Below, one piece after another: positions 1 to 9,375 of a stretch of 64,000 bases of DNA; the stretch's first letter is position 1, and every line of letters starts with the position of its first letter. The notes below the pieces were generated by a model that was not told where the DNA came from, ran no database searches, and saw only the letters and a program-made list of their open reading frames with translations. Origin of the DNA: Phormidesmis priestleyi ULC007 (GTDB taxonomy: Bacteria > Cyanobacteriota > Cyanobacteriia > Leptolyngbyales > Leptolyngbyaceae); assembly GCF_001895925.1 (NCBI RefSeq), contig NZ_MPPI01000007.1, positions 100,409 through 164,408 of the forward strand, read 5' to 3'. Position numbers and translations under genes: made by a program.

Positions 1-400
<400 letters not shown>

Positions 401-448
401 TCTTGAGCGCGCCAATTAAGGGGGTTTTTGCTGAATTTACGATCGCGA

Positions 449-736
449 CTAACTCCAGTCGTCTCGCTTTGCTCCGCGACCTTTATAGACTTGGGCAACG
501 GCGTGAATCTCACGAGTCTTTTCGTACAAAGCATGTTCAGTGAGGTGCCACTGGCTCAAGATTTTCTCTAAGTCAGCTTGAATGTCTCTCGCCCCCGGAA
601 AGCCTTTATAGCGAATCTTGAGCCGCGCCAACTCAGCCAGATTATAGTCAGTCGGCCCACCGCTGAGAAGGGCATCCGTGACTTGGCGATCGCTGCTCCA
701 CTGGGGGTGCCGCTGCTCTTTCTTTTCTTCTGCCAT
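449..736 (-). CDS. DUF3288 family protein
   Basis: A 95-residue soluble protein, rich in charged residues, with the core PTDYNLAELARLKIRYKGFP (residues 29-48) followed by GARDIQADLEKILSQW. I recognise this as the small cyanobacterial family DUF3288, whose function is unknown to me. There is no signal peptide or membrane segment. It is separated from the glycosyltransferase downstream on the same strand by about 70 bases, so co-transcription is possible but unproven. Confidence 0.7.
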   Translation of the reverse strand: MAEEKKEQRHPQWSSDRQVTDALLSGGPTDYNLAELARLKIRYKGFPGARDIQADLEKILSQWHLTEHALYEKTREIHAVAQVYKGRGAKRDDWS

Positions 737-805
737 GACTCACCTGATCGCCCATAAACACATTGATTATGATAGTACGCCGATCGTCATTCAGGAGAGA
801 AGGAT

Positions 806-2011
806 TTAGGGCGAAGGCAGCAAAGGCGATCGGTTCGCTGCGAAATTTCCGGGAATGCGGATGCGGCTTTTACGATCGTGATGGTGCGATAACAAGTCAC
901 TATAGAGCGCGACGAGTTGAGTGATATTGCGGCTTAGGGTGTAGCGTTCTTCGGCTCGCTGGCGCGCTTTCTGTCCCAACATCCCCGTCCAGGTCGGGTG
1001 ATCGCGCAGTTGAGGCAACAGCGTTTTAAGCTGAGAGGCAACGCCTTGAGTGTTGATAATCACGCCCGCTTCGTCTTCTAGCACTTCGCCGTCTGCCCCT
1101 GCATCGGTGGCAACACACGCGACCCCACACGCCATCGCCTCTAAAAGCGACAAAGACAGCCCCTCAACGAGAGAAGGCAGCACAAAAACATCCGTGCCTC
1201 TGAGAATCTCAATGCGCCTCTGCTCGTCTGCGATGAAGCCCTGCCAGATAATCCCGTGTTCTTCACCGTAAAAGGGAACCAGAGAGGAGGCTAACGTGCC
1301 GTGATTTCCAACGATCACGAGTTTGCTGTTTTCTCCCATATCTGCCTGTTTCCAGGCTTTTAACAAAGACTCTACGTTCTTCTCAGGCGCGATTCGACCT
1401 TGATATAAGAAAACACGATCGGTGCCTAACCGTTGTTTAAAATCTGATCGACCGGGAGAATATTTGGTGGTGTCAACGCCATTCGGAATCACGGCAATCC
1501 GATCGGCAGGCACGCCTAACTTAATCAAGATGTCTCGCTGAATGTGAGAAAAAATGATGATGCGATCGTATTTTGCCAGCGACGGGGCATAAAGCTGATA
1601 CATCAGGTGTTGAGTGCCCGATGTCAAGTTACGACGCTTACGATCGAAGGGGGGATGAAACGTCGCGACCAAAGGCAGATTTAGCTTCTGACAAATCTCA
1701 GGCAGCAAAAAGTCTAGCGGAGATAAGGTGAGCGAAGCGTGCACCAAATCGGGTTTGGGCGACAAATCTTGCAGCGCTTGAATCAGCACTTTACTCGATT
1801 TCCAGTTTGGGATGGTATAAATCTGAGACTTGTAGAGAAACGGGATCGAAACTTCGTGAATGTCGGGCCAATTATCAGGAGCCGCTTCCTCTTGAGCAAA
1901 GTGAAAGAAACTGACTTGATGGTCGTGTTCTAGCAGCCCATTGGTGACTTCTCGACCATACGTAACATTTCCACAAAATGGCGTTTTTTTGCCTAGCCAA
2001 GCGATGTGCAT
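806..2011 (-). CDS. Glycosyltransferase family 4 protein
   Basis: A 401-residue GT-B fold glycosyltransferase. The N-terminal half starts MHIAWLGKKTPFCGNVTYGRE and contains the acceptor-side domain (VHASLTLSPLDF, VATFHPPFDRKR). The C-terminal half has the GT4 nucleotide-sugar site: IPNGVDTTKYSPG near residue 178, VFLYQGRIAPEKN, and EGLSLSLLEAMACGVACVAT with the E-x7-E arrangement near residues 285-305. It should transfer a sugar from a nucleotide donor to a lipid or polysaccharide acceptor at the inner face of the membrane; donor and acceptor cannot be deduced. It stands alone on the minus strand, with a short TAACCGCTAAC-type inverted repeat between it and the MFS gene. Confidence 0.85.
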   Translation of the reverse strand: MHIAWLGKKTPFCGNVTYGREVTNGLLEHDHQVSFFHFAQEEAAPDNWPDIHEVSIPFLYKSQIYTIPNWKSSKVLIQALQDLSPKPDLVHASLTLSPLDFLLPEICQKLNLPLVATFHPPFDRKRRNLTSGTQHLMYQLYAPSLAKYDRIIIFSHIQRDILIKLGVPADRIAVIPNGVDTTKYSPGRSDFKQRLGTDRVFLYQGRIAPEKNVESLLKAWKQADMGENSKLVIVGNHGTLASSLVPFYGEEHGIIWQGFIADEQRRIEILRGTDVFVLPSLVEGLSLSLLEAMACGVACVATDAGADGEVLEDEAGVIINTQGVASQLKTLLPQLRDHPTWTGMLGQKARQRAEERYTLSRNITQLVALYSDLLSHHHDRKSRIRIPGNFAANRSPLLPSP

Positions 2012-2022
2012 TCGAGGTATAT

Positions 2023-2096
2023 CGTAAAAGGATTAGTGATTAGCGGTTAGCGATCGATTTAAGCCAATAAACGACTAACCACTAACCGCTAACTAC
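2023..2096. repeat. Short TTAGCGGTTAG / CTAACCGCTAAC inverted repeat
   Basis: Between the GT4 and MFS genes the sequence reads gattagcggttagcg, then about 25 bases later actaaccactaaccgctaac, forming an imperfect hairpin. A related TTAG/CTAA-rich stretch lies at 41403-41460 between rpsB and tsf. It is probably a dispersed intergenic repeat, and it overlaps the last bases of the MFS gene. Confidence 0.45.
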
Positions 2097-3780
2097 CCGG
2101 TTTAAAAATCGTTGTACGGGAAATATACCAGGTTAACGTCGCCCCTGCGATCGTCAAGGCGGCAAGTGCTAAAAACACGGCTCGCAGTCCAAACAAGGTT
2201 TCAGAAACCCCGGCCAGCACAAGAGGCAAACTCAAGGCAATGTTAATTGCATTATTTTGCAGCCCAAACACTTTGCCCCGCATGGCTTCTGGCGTTTCTT
2301 GCTGAATGGTCGTCTGCATGGGGATGCCCACTAATGAGGCAAACGCTCCCAGCGAAGCGATCAGCAGCAGCGATGCCCACAAGTGATGATAGAAAAACGC
2401 CAGCCCGATCAGCGAGGCTGACATGCCGATCGAGCCATACAAGCCCAGTCGAGCGTGAGCAAAGCGCTGCCCAAAGGTGCCTAACAGTGCCGCGCCTGCT
2501 GCCATGCCGACTCCGCCTGCCGCTAGCAAAAAGCCGAACTGAGATGATTTGATTTCTGGAATCACCTCAGCCAAACGCACTGCCAGCACTGCCAGCGCCG
2601 CAAAGATCGAGAACAAAATCACCAACTGAATCAGCGCACTGCGAACGTGGGCCTCTTTGCCCAAATAGCGCAGCCCATCTTTAATGTCTTCCCAGACGTG
2701 AGGCGGCTCTTCTGCCGGAAGCTCAACCCCGTCAACCACGATCGTTTTGGATTTTTCTCCCGTCTTCAGAACTAAGAGCAGAAATCCGGCGATCGCATAG
2801 CCGCCCCCAACCAGCACCTCTTTGCCTACACCTGCAAAACCTCCCAGTTGACCAAACAGCGTATCTGCCAGCGCTAAAAGCGGCTCACCGACTGCAAACC
2901 CGATAATCACGGATGCCATCATCGTGGTGGTGTAGAGCGAGTTTGCAGATAGCAGATGACGACGCTCGACGATTAGGGGAATTGCGGATTGCTCGGCTGG
3001 GGCAAAAAATTGGGTCAGGGTTGACACCAAAAAAGTGATGCCCAACATGATGCCAAAGCCGACGGGCAGGTTTTGCACCGTTGTCCAATCTCGCGAAACC
3101 CACAGCAAGGGTGGCAGCACAAAAACTAGAGCGCCTCGTAGTAAATTAGTGGCCACCAAAACGGTTTTTTTAGACCAGCGATCGACAAAGACACCCGCGA
3201 TCGAGCCAAACAGCACCGCCGGAATAGTGAAGGCAATCATGATCGATGACACCCAACCGCTAATCGTTTGACCTTCTGCCTGAAAGCGGCTTTCGATCAG
3301 GGCGATCATCAACACCAAATAGACTTTATCTGAAAGTTGAGAAAAAACCTGCCCTGCCCACAGCGTCAAAAAGTTACGGTTTTTAAGCACGGGCGCAAAA
3401 CCCTGCTCGTCTTCATCGTCTGCATCGCCAGGAGATAATTCAGGCGTTTCGCTGATAGAACTCTTGTCGGATGGCTCGATGGACGGCAGCAACCCTCCGA
3501 TCGTGTCGCCTGACAAATGTTTGCTTGCCCCATTTTGGCTGCCATTGGGTTGGGCAAATGGCTCAACTGGGAGAATCTGGTCAGACTCGTTGAAATCATC
3601 AGCCGGGGTTTTTTGAGTTCTGAGCATGGCTAAACTTCTCTCTTGGCTTAAACGATCGCTCTGAAAATCGACTCCATTAACTCCACTTCGCCAAGGATCT
3701 GGGATAGGCGGATAGGCATGGGAGTCTGGTTGCTCAAGAGCAGATATTAGCGTGTAATCAGACAGATCAGATCGCATCAT
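2089..3780 (-). CDS. MFS transporter
   Basis: A 563-residue major facilitator with an unusual acidic, probably disordered N-terminal extension of about 125 residues. The transporter begins at NRNFLTLWAGQVFSQLSDKVY and shows about eleven or twelve hydrophobic segments with the MFS loop motif GVFVDRWSKKTVL after the second helix. A domain-linking cytoplasmic loop (GVELPAEEPPHVWEDIKDGL) falls mid-protein. It resembles the enterobactin/macrolide exporter group, but the substrate is unknown. The start codon lies 2 bases after the recO stop, suggesting one operon; a second possible start is the ATG at 3627, which would remove part of the extension. Confidence 0.8.
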   Translation of the reverse strand: MMRSDLSDYTLISALEQPDSHAYPPIPDPWRSGVNGVDFQSDRLSQERSLAMLRTQKTPADDFNESDQILPVEPFAQPNGSQNGASKHLSGDTIGGLLPSIEPSDKSSISETPELSPGDADDEDEQGFAPVLKNRNFLTLWAGQVFSQLSDKVYLVLMIALIESRFQAEGQTISGWVSSIMIAFTIPAVLFGSIAGVFVDRWSKKTVLVATNLLRGALVFVLPPLLWVSRDWTTVQNLPVGFGIMLGITFLVSTLTQFFAPAEQSAIPLIVERRHLLSANSLYTTTMMASVIIGFAVGEPLLALADTLFGQLGGFAGVGKEVLVGGGYAIAGFLLLVLKTGEKSKTIVVDGVELPAEEPPHVWEDIKDGLRYLGKEAHVRSALIQLVILFSIFAALAVLAVRLAEVIPEIKSSQFGFLLAAGGVGMAAGAALLGTFGQRFAHARLGLYGSIGMSASLIGLAFFYHHLWASLLLIASLGAFASLVGIPMQTTIQQETPEAMRGKVFGLQNNAINIALSLPLVLAGVSETLFGLRAVFLALAALTIAGATLTWYISRTTIFKPGS

Positions 3781-3782
3781 AG

Positions 3783-4640
3783 TTAAGCAGACGGCTCGGA
3801 GAAGAGGGCAGGAGCAAAACAGCTATCAATCAAGGTGGCAGAGCGAATGGGCTGATCAAAATGATATTGGGCATAGTAGCGCAGCAGACGTTCGATCGCG
3901 AACCAGGCTTCTTCAGCAGTGGCAGAATTTGGAGGCAGATCGGGGGAGGCGAGTTCTTGCAGGAGGGAGAGTTCGATCGCGCTAATGGGCATATTGAGAC
4001 GAGCTTTTTTTGAGTGGCGTGACGGAATATATTTACCCGTGCCTTTGCCGCCGTCTTGGATCTGAAGCTGCTCTAAAGCATCTAGGGTGACTGCCCCACC
4101 CCCAATCGTACTGAATCCGGCTTGCCAACTAGAATCGGCTAAATCGGGTTTGAGAATCGTTTGAGTCACGCAGCACTGATGAACTTGAGGCGCAATTCCT
4201 GCCAAGACCAATAGCTGAAAGACCGCATGGCTGAGATGGGCTAACACCTGGGAGGAGGGCGATCGCTCCAATCTCGCCAAGTGTTCATTCAGCAAATAAA
4301 ATAAGTCGTCTTGGGGCTGGTCACTGAGTGCCTGCTGCAAAGTCACCTCTGCCAGATATTGCCCGGCGGTGAGCTTTCTGAGATCGCCGCCCAGTTTTGG
4401 GTAAGACTCTAGCGTGTCTGCTTGCGTAATTTTGTCGAGCGATCGCCCTTTAGCAATCAGCAAATCGTTAACCACAAACAATCCACTCCGTCCGCCTAGT
4501 CTAGAATTTTGCTTGCGCGCGCCCACTGCAACCGCACGAATTAGCCCAAACTCCCGCGTCAAAACCGTTAGAAGACGATCTGCCTCACCAAACGGCATAC
4601 TTTTGAGGTTGATTCCGATCGCTTTGTAGGTTCGACTCAT
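3783..4640 (-). CDS. recO: DNA repair protein RecO
   Basis: A 285-residue RecO protein, acting in the RecFOR pathway that loads RecA onto SSB-coated gaps. The N-terminal OB fold is recognisable (YKAIGINLKSMPFGEADRLL, FGLIRAVAVGARKQNSRLGG), followed by the helical domain with LTAGQYLAEVTLQQALSDQP. Its length fits the family. It sits between deoC upstream and the MFS gene downstream, on the same strand. The MITE at 4684-4856 now separates it from deoC, so transcription from deoC must cross the element or start within it. Confidence 0.9.
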   Translation of the reverse strand: MSRTYKAIGINLKSMPFGEADRLLTVLTREFGLIRAVAVGARKQNSRLGGRSGLFVVNDLLIAKGRSLDKITQADTLESYPKLGGDLRKLTAGQYLAEVTLQQALSDQPQDDLFYLLNEHLARLERSPSSQVLAHLSHAVFQLLVLAGIAPQVHQCCVTQTILKPDLADSSWQAGFSTIGGGAVTLDALEQLQIQDGGKGTGKYIPSRHSKKARLNMPISAIELSLLQELASPDLPPNSATAEEAWFAIERLLRYYAQYHFDQPIRSATLIDSCFAPALFSEPSA

Positions 4641-4683
4641 CGATTCTTATCTCTCTTGGCGGGGTGGGTCGAAGACCTTTATT

Positions 4684-4856
4684 AACGTCAGTTCGACGAG
4701 TTTTTTCGCTTCGTTGTCAGCGGCTTCTGCCCCCTAAATCCCCCATTCTGGGGGACTTTGAATCGGAGATTTTGGCTTGAAGTCCCCCAGAATGGGGGAT
4801 TTAGGGGGCTACCCGAATTCATCACCGAAGCGAACTACTGCTGTCGAACTGACGTT
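4684..4856. mobile_element. MITE family 1, copy 1 (173 bp, target duplication TTATT)
   Basis: Ends AACGTCAGTTCGACGAG and, in reverse complement, AACGTCAGTTCGACAG. Flanked on both sides by TTATT (4679-4683 and 4857-4861), a perfect 5-bp target duplication. The middle holds a palindromic core from GCCCCCTAAATCCCCC to its complement GGGGGATTTAGGGGGC. It has no coding capacity. It inserted on the deoC stop codon, between deoC and recO. Confidence 0.85.
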
Positions 4857-4859
4857 TTA

Positions 4860-5540
4860 TTATTGTCCTTTATCTAGGTTATCGCGTTGACGAATTAAAT
4901 CGGGGCCGCGAGAGGTGCCGAGTCGAGTTGCACCCGCGACAATTAACTCTAGCGCCTGATCGACCGTGTGGATTCCACCAGAAGCTTTAATTCCGACTCG
5001 ATCGTTAGTTATATCTTTGAGCAGTCGCACATCGGCGATCGTGGCTCCCCCATTCCAGCCAGTGCTGGTTTTGAGAAAGTCTGCCCCTGCATCCATACAG
5101 ATTTCTGCGGCGATGCGCTTTTCCTCGTCTGTCAGGAGCGACATTTCTAAGATGGCTTTGATCACCAGTCCAGTTGCGTCTCGAATCTCGGAAATTTCTC
5201 GATGCACCTCTTCGACTTTTCCGGCTTTTAGCCAGCCTAAGTTAATGACGATATCTAGCTCATCGGCTCCATTTTCGGTCGCTTCTTGAGCTTCATAAAG
5301 CTTGACCGCAGAGGTCGTCGCCCCCAAAGGGAAGCCGATAACAGTGCAGACTTTCGGACTTCTATTACTGAGATATTCGACTGCCTGCCGGACATGAATC
5401 GGATTGATGCACACCGCCGCAAAATTAAAGCGATCGGCATCTTCGCACCACTGCTCAATCTGCTCAGGTGTGGCGATCGGACTGAGCAAGGCGTGGTCAA
5501 TGTAAGGTGCCAAGTCGATTTCAGAATGGGTTGCAGCCAC
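4860..5540 (-). CDS. deoC: Deoxyribose-phosphate aldolase
   Basis: A class I aldolase that splits 2-deoxyribose 5-phosphate to glyceraldehyde 3-phosphate and acetaldehyde, salvaging deoxynucleosides. Visible motifs are [14 protein letters not shown] at the start, [11 protein letters not shown], the Schiff-base region [11 protein letters not shown] (the lysine of KTSTG) and GIKASGGI with the second lysine. I place the start at the GTG at 5540, giving 226 residues, because GAGGAG lies just upstream; a TTG at 5585 in the same frame would add 15 poorly conserved residues. It is the first gene of the deoC-recO-MFS string. The MITE lies directly on its stop codon without altering the protein. Confidence 0.88.
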   Translation of the reverse strand: MAATHSEIDLAPYIDHALLSPIATPEQIEQWCEDADRFNFAAVCINPIHVRQAVEYLSNRSPKVCTVIGFPLGATTSAVKLYEAQEATENGADELDIVINLGWLKAGKVEEVHREISEIRDATGLVIKAILEMSLLTDEEKRIAAEICMDAGADFLKTSTGWNGGATIADVRLLKDITNDRVGIKASGGIHTVDQALELIVAGATRLGTSRGPDLIRQRDNLDKGQ

Positions 5541-5644
5541 AGGTCTCCTCTGGGTCAATTTGCGCGTTTGCTTTGCAGTTCCCAAAGGGGTAATCGCTCA
5601 CCTTTTAACTATCTATTAAAAAGCGATCGGTGCGCCTCTTTCTC

Positions 5645-5819
5645 ACCCGTGAATTCGATGAAGCTTTTCGCTGCGGTTGCCAATCCGGGCTGCCCCCTAA
5701 ATTCCCCAAAATTGGGGGACTTTGAAACCTAAAGTCTGGGCTTGAAGTCCCCCAGAATTGGGGGATTTAGGGGGCTGAAGCGCTGAAGAACGAAGCGAAA
5801 GAACTCATCGAACTGAGGT
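5645..5819. mobile_element. MITE family 1, copy 2 (175 bp, target duplication TTCTC)
   Basis: Diverged member upstream of deoC. Its inverted ends are related to AACCTCAGTTCGATGAG, it carries the GCCCCCTAAATTCCCC core, and TTCTC flanks both sides (5640-5644 and 5820-5824). Its arms resemble copy 4 (30236-30408) in opposite orientation, which defines a subfamily. Confidence 0.75.
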
Positions 5820-5946
5820 TTCTCACAGGTCTATCGATCGGGTCTCCCAAAAATAGAGTCCACGCTCTGTTGACCAGGGTCAATTGCTACAGAGGGCGGA
5901 CTCTCTTCTATAAAGATGATTCGCGTTTCCAGGGAGGGATCGCTTT

Positions 5947-6210
5947 CTAGCGAGTCCCGGTGCCTCCGGTGCCGATCGGTTCTGGGTTAGGCTCTGGGTT
6001 AAATTTCACTATTGCAGGGGCGATCGTCTTATTTAAGGACTGCGCCGAGGCATGAGCCACTATCGACTGTACATCCAACTCTGGCTGAAAGTGAGAACTT
6101 TGAGTGAAATTACTGACTCCCTGACTGAAAGCATAAGCTCCCACTGCCCCAAAGGTTAGCCCGGTGGCGATCTTCATCCTAACAGCAAGGCTCGAAAAAG
6201 TAATTATCAT
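5947..6210 (-). CDS. Small hypothetical protein with N-terminal hydrophobic segment
   Basis: Up to 87 residues; the more natural start may be the ATG at 6177 (MKIATGLTFGAVGAYAFSQG), which opens with a positively charged residue and a 15-residue hydrophobic stretch like a membrane anchor or signal sequence. The tail is rich in Pro, Gly and Thr. I do not recognise a family. It stands alone on the minus strand and is followed upstream by a gene-poor stretch of about 700 bases. It may not be a real gene. Confidence 0.35.
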   Translation of the reverse strand: MIITFSSLAVRMKIATGLTFGAVGAYAFSQGVSNFTQSSHFQPELDVQSIVAHASAQSLNKTIAPAIVKFNPEPNPEPIGTGGTGTR

Positions 6211-6909
6211 CTGTGAGACAGCAATTAGAGCAGCGAACTAACGATCTTTGTAACTTGCCTTAAAGAGAAATGGTAGTGAAAATACGGAACCCTCACGAAA
6301 TCCTTACGAAGATTTACTGAGCTAGCAGATGAATAGGTTTAATAGCATTAGTATTTATACGTAAGAGGTAGCGTTTGACATAAAATTTTGAGATTAACGT
6401 AAGCAGATATTTTTTATACTAATAAAAATTATAGCCTTCAAATCCCCAGATTCTGACCACTCTGCGTTTCGTAGACAGATAATTCTCAGAACAATCAAAA
6501 TTCTTGGGAAAACTGCTTAGACTCACTCAGTAAATTTACGGTAGCTTCATAGCTCCTTGATGTTATTAAATTCGTTTTATAACTAACTGAAATCTGTCAA
6601 TAGGTGGAGATCTGCTGCTAACCGAAGCAGCGTGTAGCATGAATCACGCAAGTCATGACTATGTTCAAGCCCTTTCTCAAGCCCACTGATTCAATCTACA
6701 TTCGCAGGGACGGGTTTCCGTAGCAAAACGGGAATTTATTAGGCTCTTTCCAACGGTCTGCTGATCGATTGTTGAGATTTGGATCAGAATTTCGACCGCC
6801 AGAGCCTGATTTGTTAAGCTCTGTTTCAACTTAGCGAGAGTAATCACAATCAACCCAAAGCTCCGTGATACCATTCATTTCGTAGCTTTTAGAGAACGGG
6901 AGAAAACCT
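6211..6909. other. Gene-poor intergenic region upstream of chlP
   Basis: About 700 bases, AT-rich around 6300-6600, with no convincing gene. A 65-codon minus-strand open frame at 6677-6874 has no recognisable motif. The chlP promoter and leader must lie here, but I cannot point to a specific promoter. Confidence 0.5.
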
Positions 6910-8133
6910 TTGGCACTAAGGGTTGCGGTGGTTGGTGGAGGTCCGGCTGGGTCGTCTGCGGCTGAGATCTTAGCAAAAGCGGGAATTGAAACGTATCTGA
7001 TCGAGCGCAAGTTAGATAACGTCAAACCCTGTGGTGGTGCGATTCCTCTCTGTATGGTGAGCGAGTTTGACTTGCCCGATCGCATCATCGATCGCAAGGT
7101 GCGGAAGATGAAAATGATCTCTCCTTCAAATGTAGAGGTCAACATCGGCGGCACTCTCAAAGATGAAGAATATATCGGCATGTGCCGTCGCGAGGTGCTG
7201 GATGGGTTTTTGCGCGATCGGGCAATCTCCTATGGTGCAGTGCTGATCAATGGCACGATGCACAAGCTAGAGATTCCGACGAGCAGTAAAGGAGCCTACA
7301 CGCTGCACTACGCCGATCACTCGGATGGCAGCTTAGAAGGAACCGCTAAAACGCTGCAAGTCGATCTCGTGATCGGTGCAGATGGCGCAAACTCTCGCGT
7401 TGCCAAAGCGATCGATGCGGGTGATTATCGCTATGCGATCGCCTTCCAAGAGCGCATTCGGCTTCCCGACGACAAGATGGCATATTACGAAGACCTCGCA
7501 GAAATGTATGTCGGCGATGATGTCTCGACTGATTTCTACGCTTGGGTCTTTCCCAAATATGATCACGTCGCTGTCGGCACGGGCACAATGTCGCCCAACA
7601 AAGCTGATATCAAAAAACTCCAGGCTGGAATTCGCGCACGGGCAGCCGCCAAACTACGCGGTGGCAAGATCATTCGCGTCGAAGCGCACCCGATTCCTGA
7701 GCATCCAAGACCTCGCCGAGTCGTCGGTCGGGTCGCCCTCGTTGGAGATGCCGCCGGAACGGTGACTAAATCATCCGGTGAAGGCATTTATTTTGCGGCA
7801 AAGTCTGCGCGAATGTGTGCAGAAGCGATCGTAGAATTTTCTGAAAACGGCAGCAAGATTCCCACTGAGGCAGATCTCAAGGTTTATATCAAGCGTTGGG
7901 ATCGGCAATATGGCATCACTTACAAAGTGCTAGATATCTTACAAACAGTCTTCTACCGCTCAGATGCCACTCGCGAAGCCTTCGTTGAGATGTGTTCTGA
8001 TCTCGATGTGCAGAAGCTGACGTTTGATAGCTATCTCTATAAGACTGTGGTTCCTGCAAATCCGCTCATCCAGCTAAAAATTACTGCTAAGACGATCGGC
8101 AGTCTAATTCGCGGAAATGCCCTAGCGCCTTAA
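6910..8133 (+). CDS. chlP: Geranylgeranyl reductase ChlP
   Basis: A 407-residue flavoprotein that saturates three double bonds of geranylgeranyl to give the phytyl tail of chlorophyll a and of tocopherol, at the thylakoid membrane with NADPH. The N-terminus carries the FAD-binding GGGPAGSSAAEILAKAG (residues 10-26), then KPCGGAIPLCM and YIGMCRREVLDGFLRDRA, all typical of ChlP. The FAD-ribityl motif VALVGDAAGTVTKSSGEGI lies near residue 275. The start is a TTG, preceded by a GGGAG-like site in gaacgggagaaaacc; no in-frame ATG exists before the FAD motif. A strong terminator follows. Confidence 0.95.
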   Translation: MALRVAVVGGGPAGSSAAEILAKAGIETYLIERKLDNVKPCGGAIPLCMVSEFDLPDRIIDRKVRKMKMISPSNVEVNIGGTLKDEEYIGMCRREVLDGFLRDRAISYGAVLINGTMHKLEIPTSSKGAYTLHYADHSDGSLEGTAKTLQVDLVIGADGANSRVAKAIDAGDYRYAIAFQERIRLPDDKMAYYEDLAEMYVGDDVSTDFYAWVFPKYDHVAVGTGTMSPNKADIKKLQAGIRARAAAKLRGGKIIRVEAHPIPEHPRPRRVVGRVALVGDAAGTVTKSSGEGIYFAAKSARMCAEAIVEFSENGSKIPTEADLKVYIKRWDRQYGITYKVLDILQTVFYRSDATREAFVEMCSDLDVQKLTFDSYLYKTVVPANPLIQLKITAKTIGSLIRGNALAP

Positions 8134-8158
8134 TGCTGGATTGTGTTTTTTGTCTGCG

Positions 8159-8202
8159 ATCGCCCCATGCTGCTAAACCCAGGGTGGGGCGATTATTTTT
8201 TT
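8159..8202 (+). terminator. Rho-independent terminator of chlP
   Basis: A 9-bp stem ATCGCCCCA / TGGGGCGAT (8159-8167 with 8185-8193) is followed by TATTTTTTT, 26 bases after the chlP stop. Confidence 0.85.
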
Positions 8203-8224
8203 GGCATTGCCGAATAGAGAGATT

Positions 8225-8335
8225 TAGGTAGGGGCAATCCCCCCGTGGTTGCCCTCCGTCAGGGGTAGGCAATACATTCTTTTCTTGTATGAAACCATCC
8301 TGCGTCAGGGGTAGGCACGGGGGCGCTACCCATAC
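8225..8335. repeat. Small repeat with two copies of CGTCAGGGGTAGGCA
   Basis: The 15-mer CGTCAGGGGTAGGCA occurs at 8257-8271 and 8303-8317, embedded in GC-rich sequence whose outer parts are loosely complementary (GGGGCAATCCCCCCGTG and ACGGGGGCGCTACCC). It lies just before the nucleoside hydrolase. It is probably a dispersed non-coding repeat. Confidence 0.5.
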
Positions 8336-8388
8336 AGCCATCTCATTCCCTCATTTTGCAACACCTAATTTTTATCGGTAACGTGATT

Positions 8389-9375
8389 ATGATCCCTGCG
8401 GTCAGCATTCCAAAAATCATTCTCGATACCGATCCTGGAGGGGACGACATCTTTGCTTTTTTGTGGGTGCAAAGCTTAGTCAAACAAGGGCTTGCAGAAC
8501 TGATTGCCATCACTGCCACCGCCGGAAACGTCTCTGCAAGAAAAACTTTCTCTAACGCTAGTCAAATTCTTAACTTGGTAGGGGCACCTACGATCGAGGT
8601 GGGACGAGGAGTCTCCTTAAACAGCAACGATATCGAGGATGCAGCTCATATTCACGGCAATGATGGCATGGGCAACTTATCAAAAACGCTGCCACCCCCC
8701 ACTCACGATTATGAAACAGCACGGTGTTCTGACGAGATCTTCATCGACAAACTCAACGCCATGCCGGGAGAAATTACGCTGGTGGCGATCGGCCCGCTCA
8801 ACAATCTGGCAGCCGCCGAAAAAAAGAGTCCAGGAATTCTCAAAAAAGCGAAAGAAGTGGTGATCATGGGCGGCGCATTCTTCTGTCCTGGAAACGTCAC
8901 CCCTCATGCAGAATTCAACATCTGGTTTAACTCAGAAGCCGCAGACATTGTTTTAGCCAGTCGAGATGACGTTGTAATCATGCCGCTCGACGTGACCAGA
9001 AACCTGATTTTTACACGCGAAATGGCGCAAGTAATCAACCCAATCAATTCAGAAGATGATACGTCTAAATTTATGAATCATCTCTGCGAATTTATGATCA
9101 CAACGGCGATCGCCTATCGAGAAACAAACGGAGTTCAGGGGTTTTTAGTTCACGATGCAGCGACGATCGGCTACTTGTTTTACCCTGAAACGCTCCTGAT
9201 GCAAAGAGCCAGAGTTTGCGTTGAGACTAAAGGCGAATGGACTCGCGGACAAACCTTAATCGATCGCCGAAACCGAGCAAAACAAAGTGCTAATGCCTGG
9301 GTTGCGTTGCAAGTTGATTCGACCGGATTTTTTACCCGATTTGTTGAAGATTTAAAGACGCTCAAAGTGGTTTAA
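8389..9375 (+). CDS. Inosine/uridine-preferring nucleoside hydrolase
   Basis: A 328-residue member of the IUNH family, which cleaves the N-glycosidic bond of ribonucleosides. The calcium-binding signature ILDTDPGGDDIFAFL (D-x-D-x3-DD) opens the protein. Further motifs are HGNDGMG, EITLVAIGPLNNLAAA, and a metal-site region ending in VHDAATIGYLF, where the aspartate completes the calcium site. I chose the ATG at 8389; a GTG at 8383 and a TTG at 8356 are in frame upstream but add residues before the conserved strand. Its stop overlaps by 4 bases the original end of the convergent MazF-like gene. Confidence 0.88.
   Translation: MIPAVSIPKIILDTDPGGDDIFAFLWVQSLVKQGLAELIAITATAGNVSARKTFSNASQILNLVGAPTIEVGRGVSLNSNDIEDAAHIHGNDGMGNLSKTLPPPTHDYETARCSDEIFIDKLNAMPGEITLVAIGPLNNLAAAEKKSPGILKKAKEVVIMGGAFFCPGNVTPHAEFNIWFNSEAADIVLASRDDVVIMPLDVTRNLIFTREMAQVINPINSEDDTSKFMNHLCEFMITTAIAYRETNGVQGFLVHDAATIGYLFYPETLLMQRARVCVETKGEWTRGQTLIDRRNRAKQSANAWVALQVDSTGFFTRFVEDLKTLKVV

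Noticed and set aside
4684..4856. CRISPR-like repetition of CCCCCTAAATCCCCC blocks
   Set aside because: The blocks are arms of palindromes inside dispersed elements, not regularly spaced direct repeats, and no cas gene is present.
6677..6874. 65-codon minus-strand frame before chlP
   Set aside because: No recognisable motif, no clear ribosome binding site, and it lies in the probable chlP leader; a transposase remnant was considered but could not be supported.
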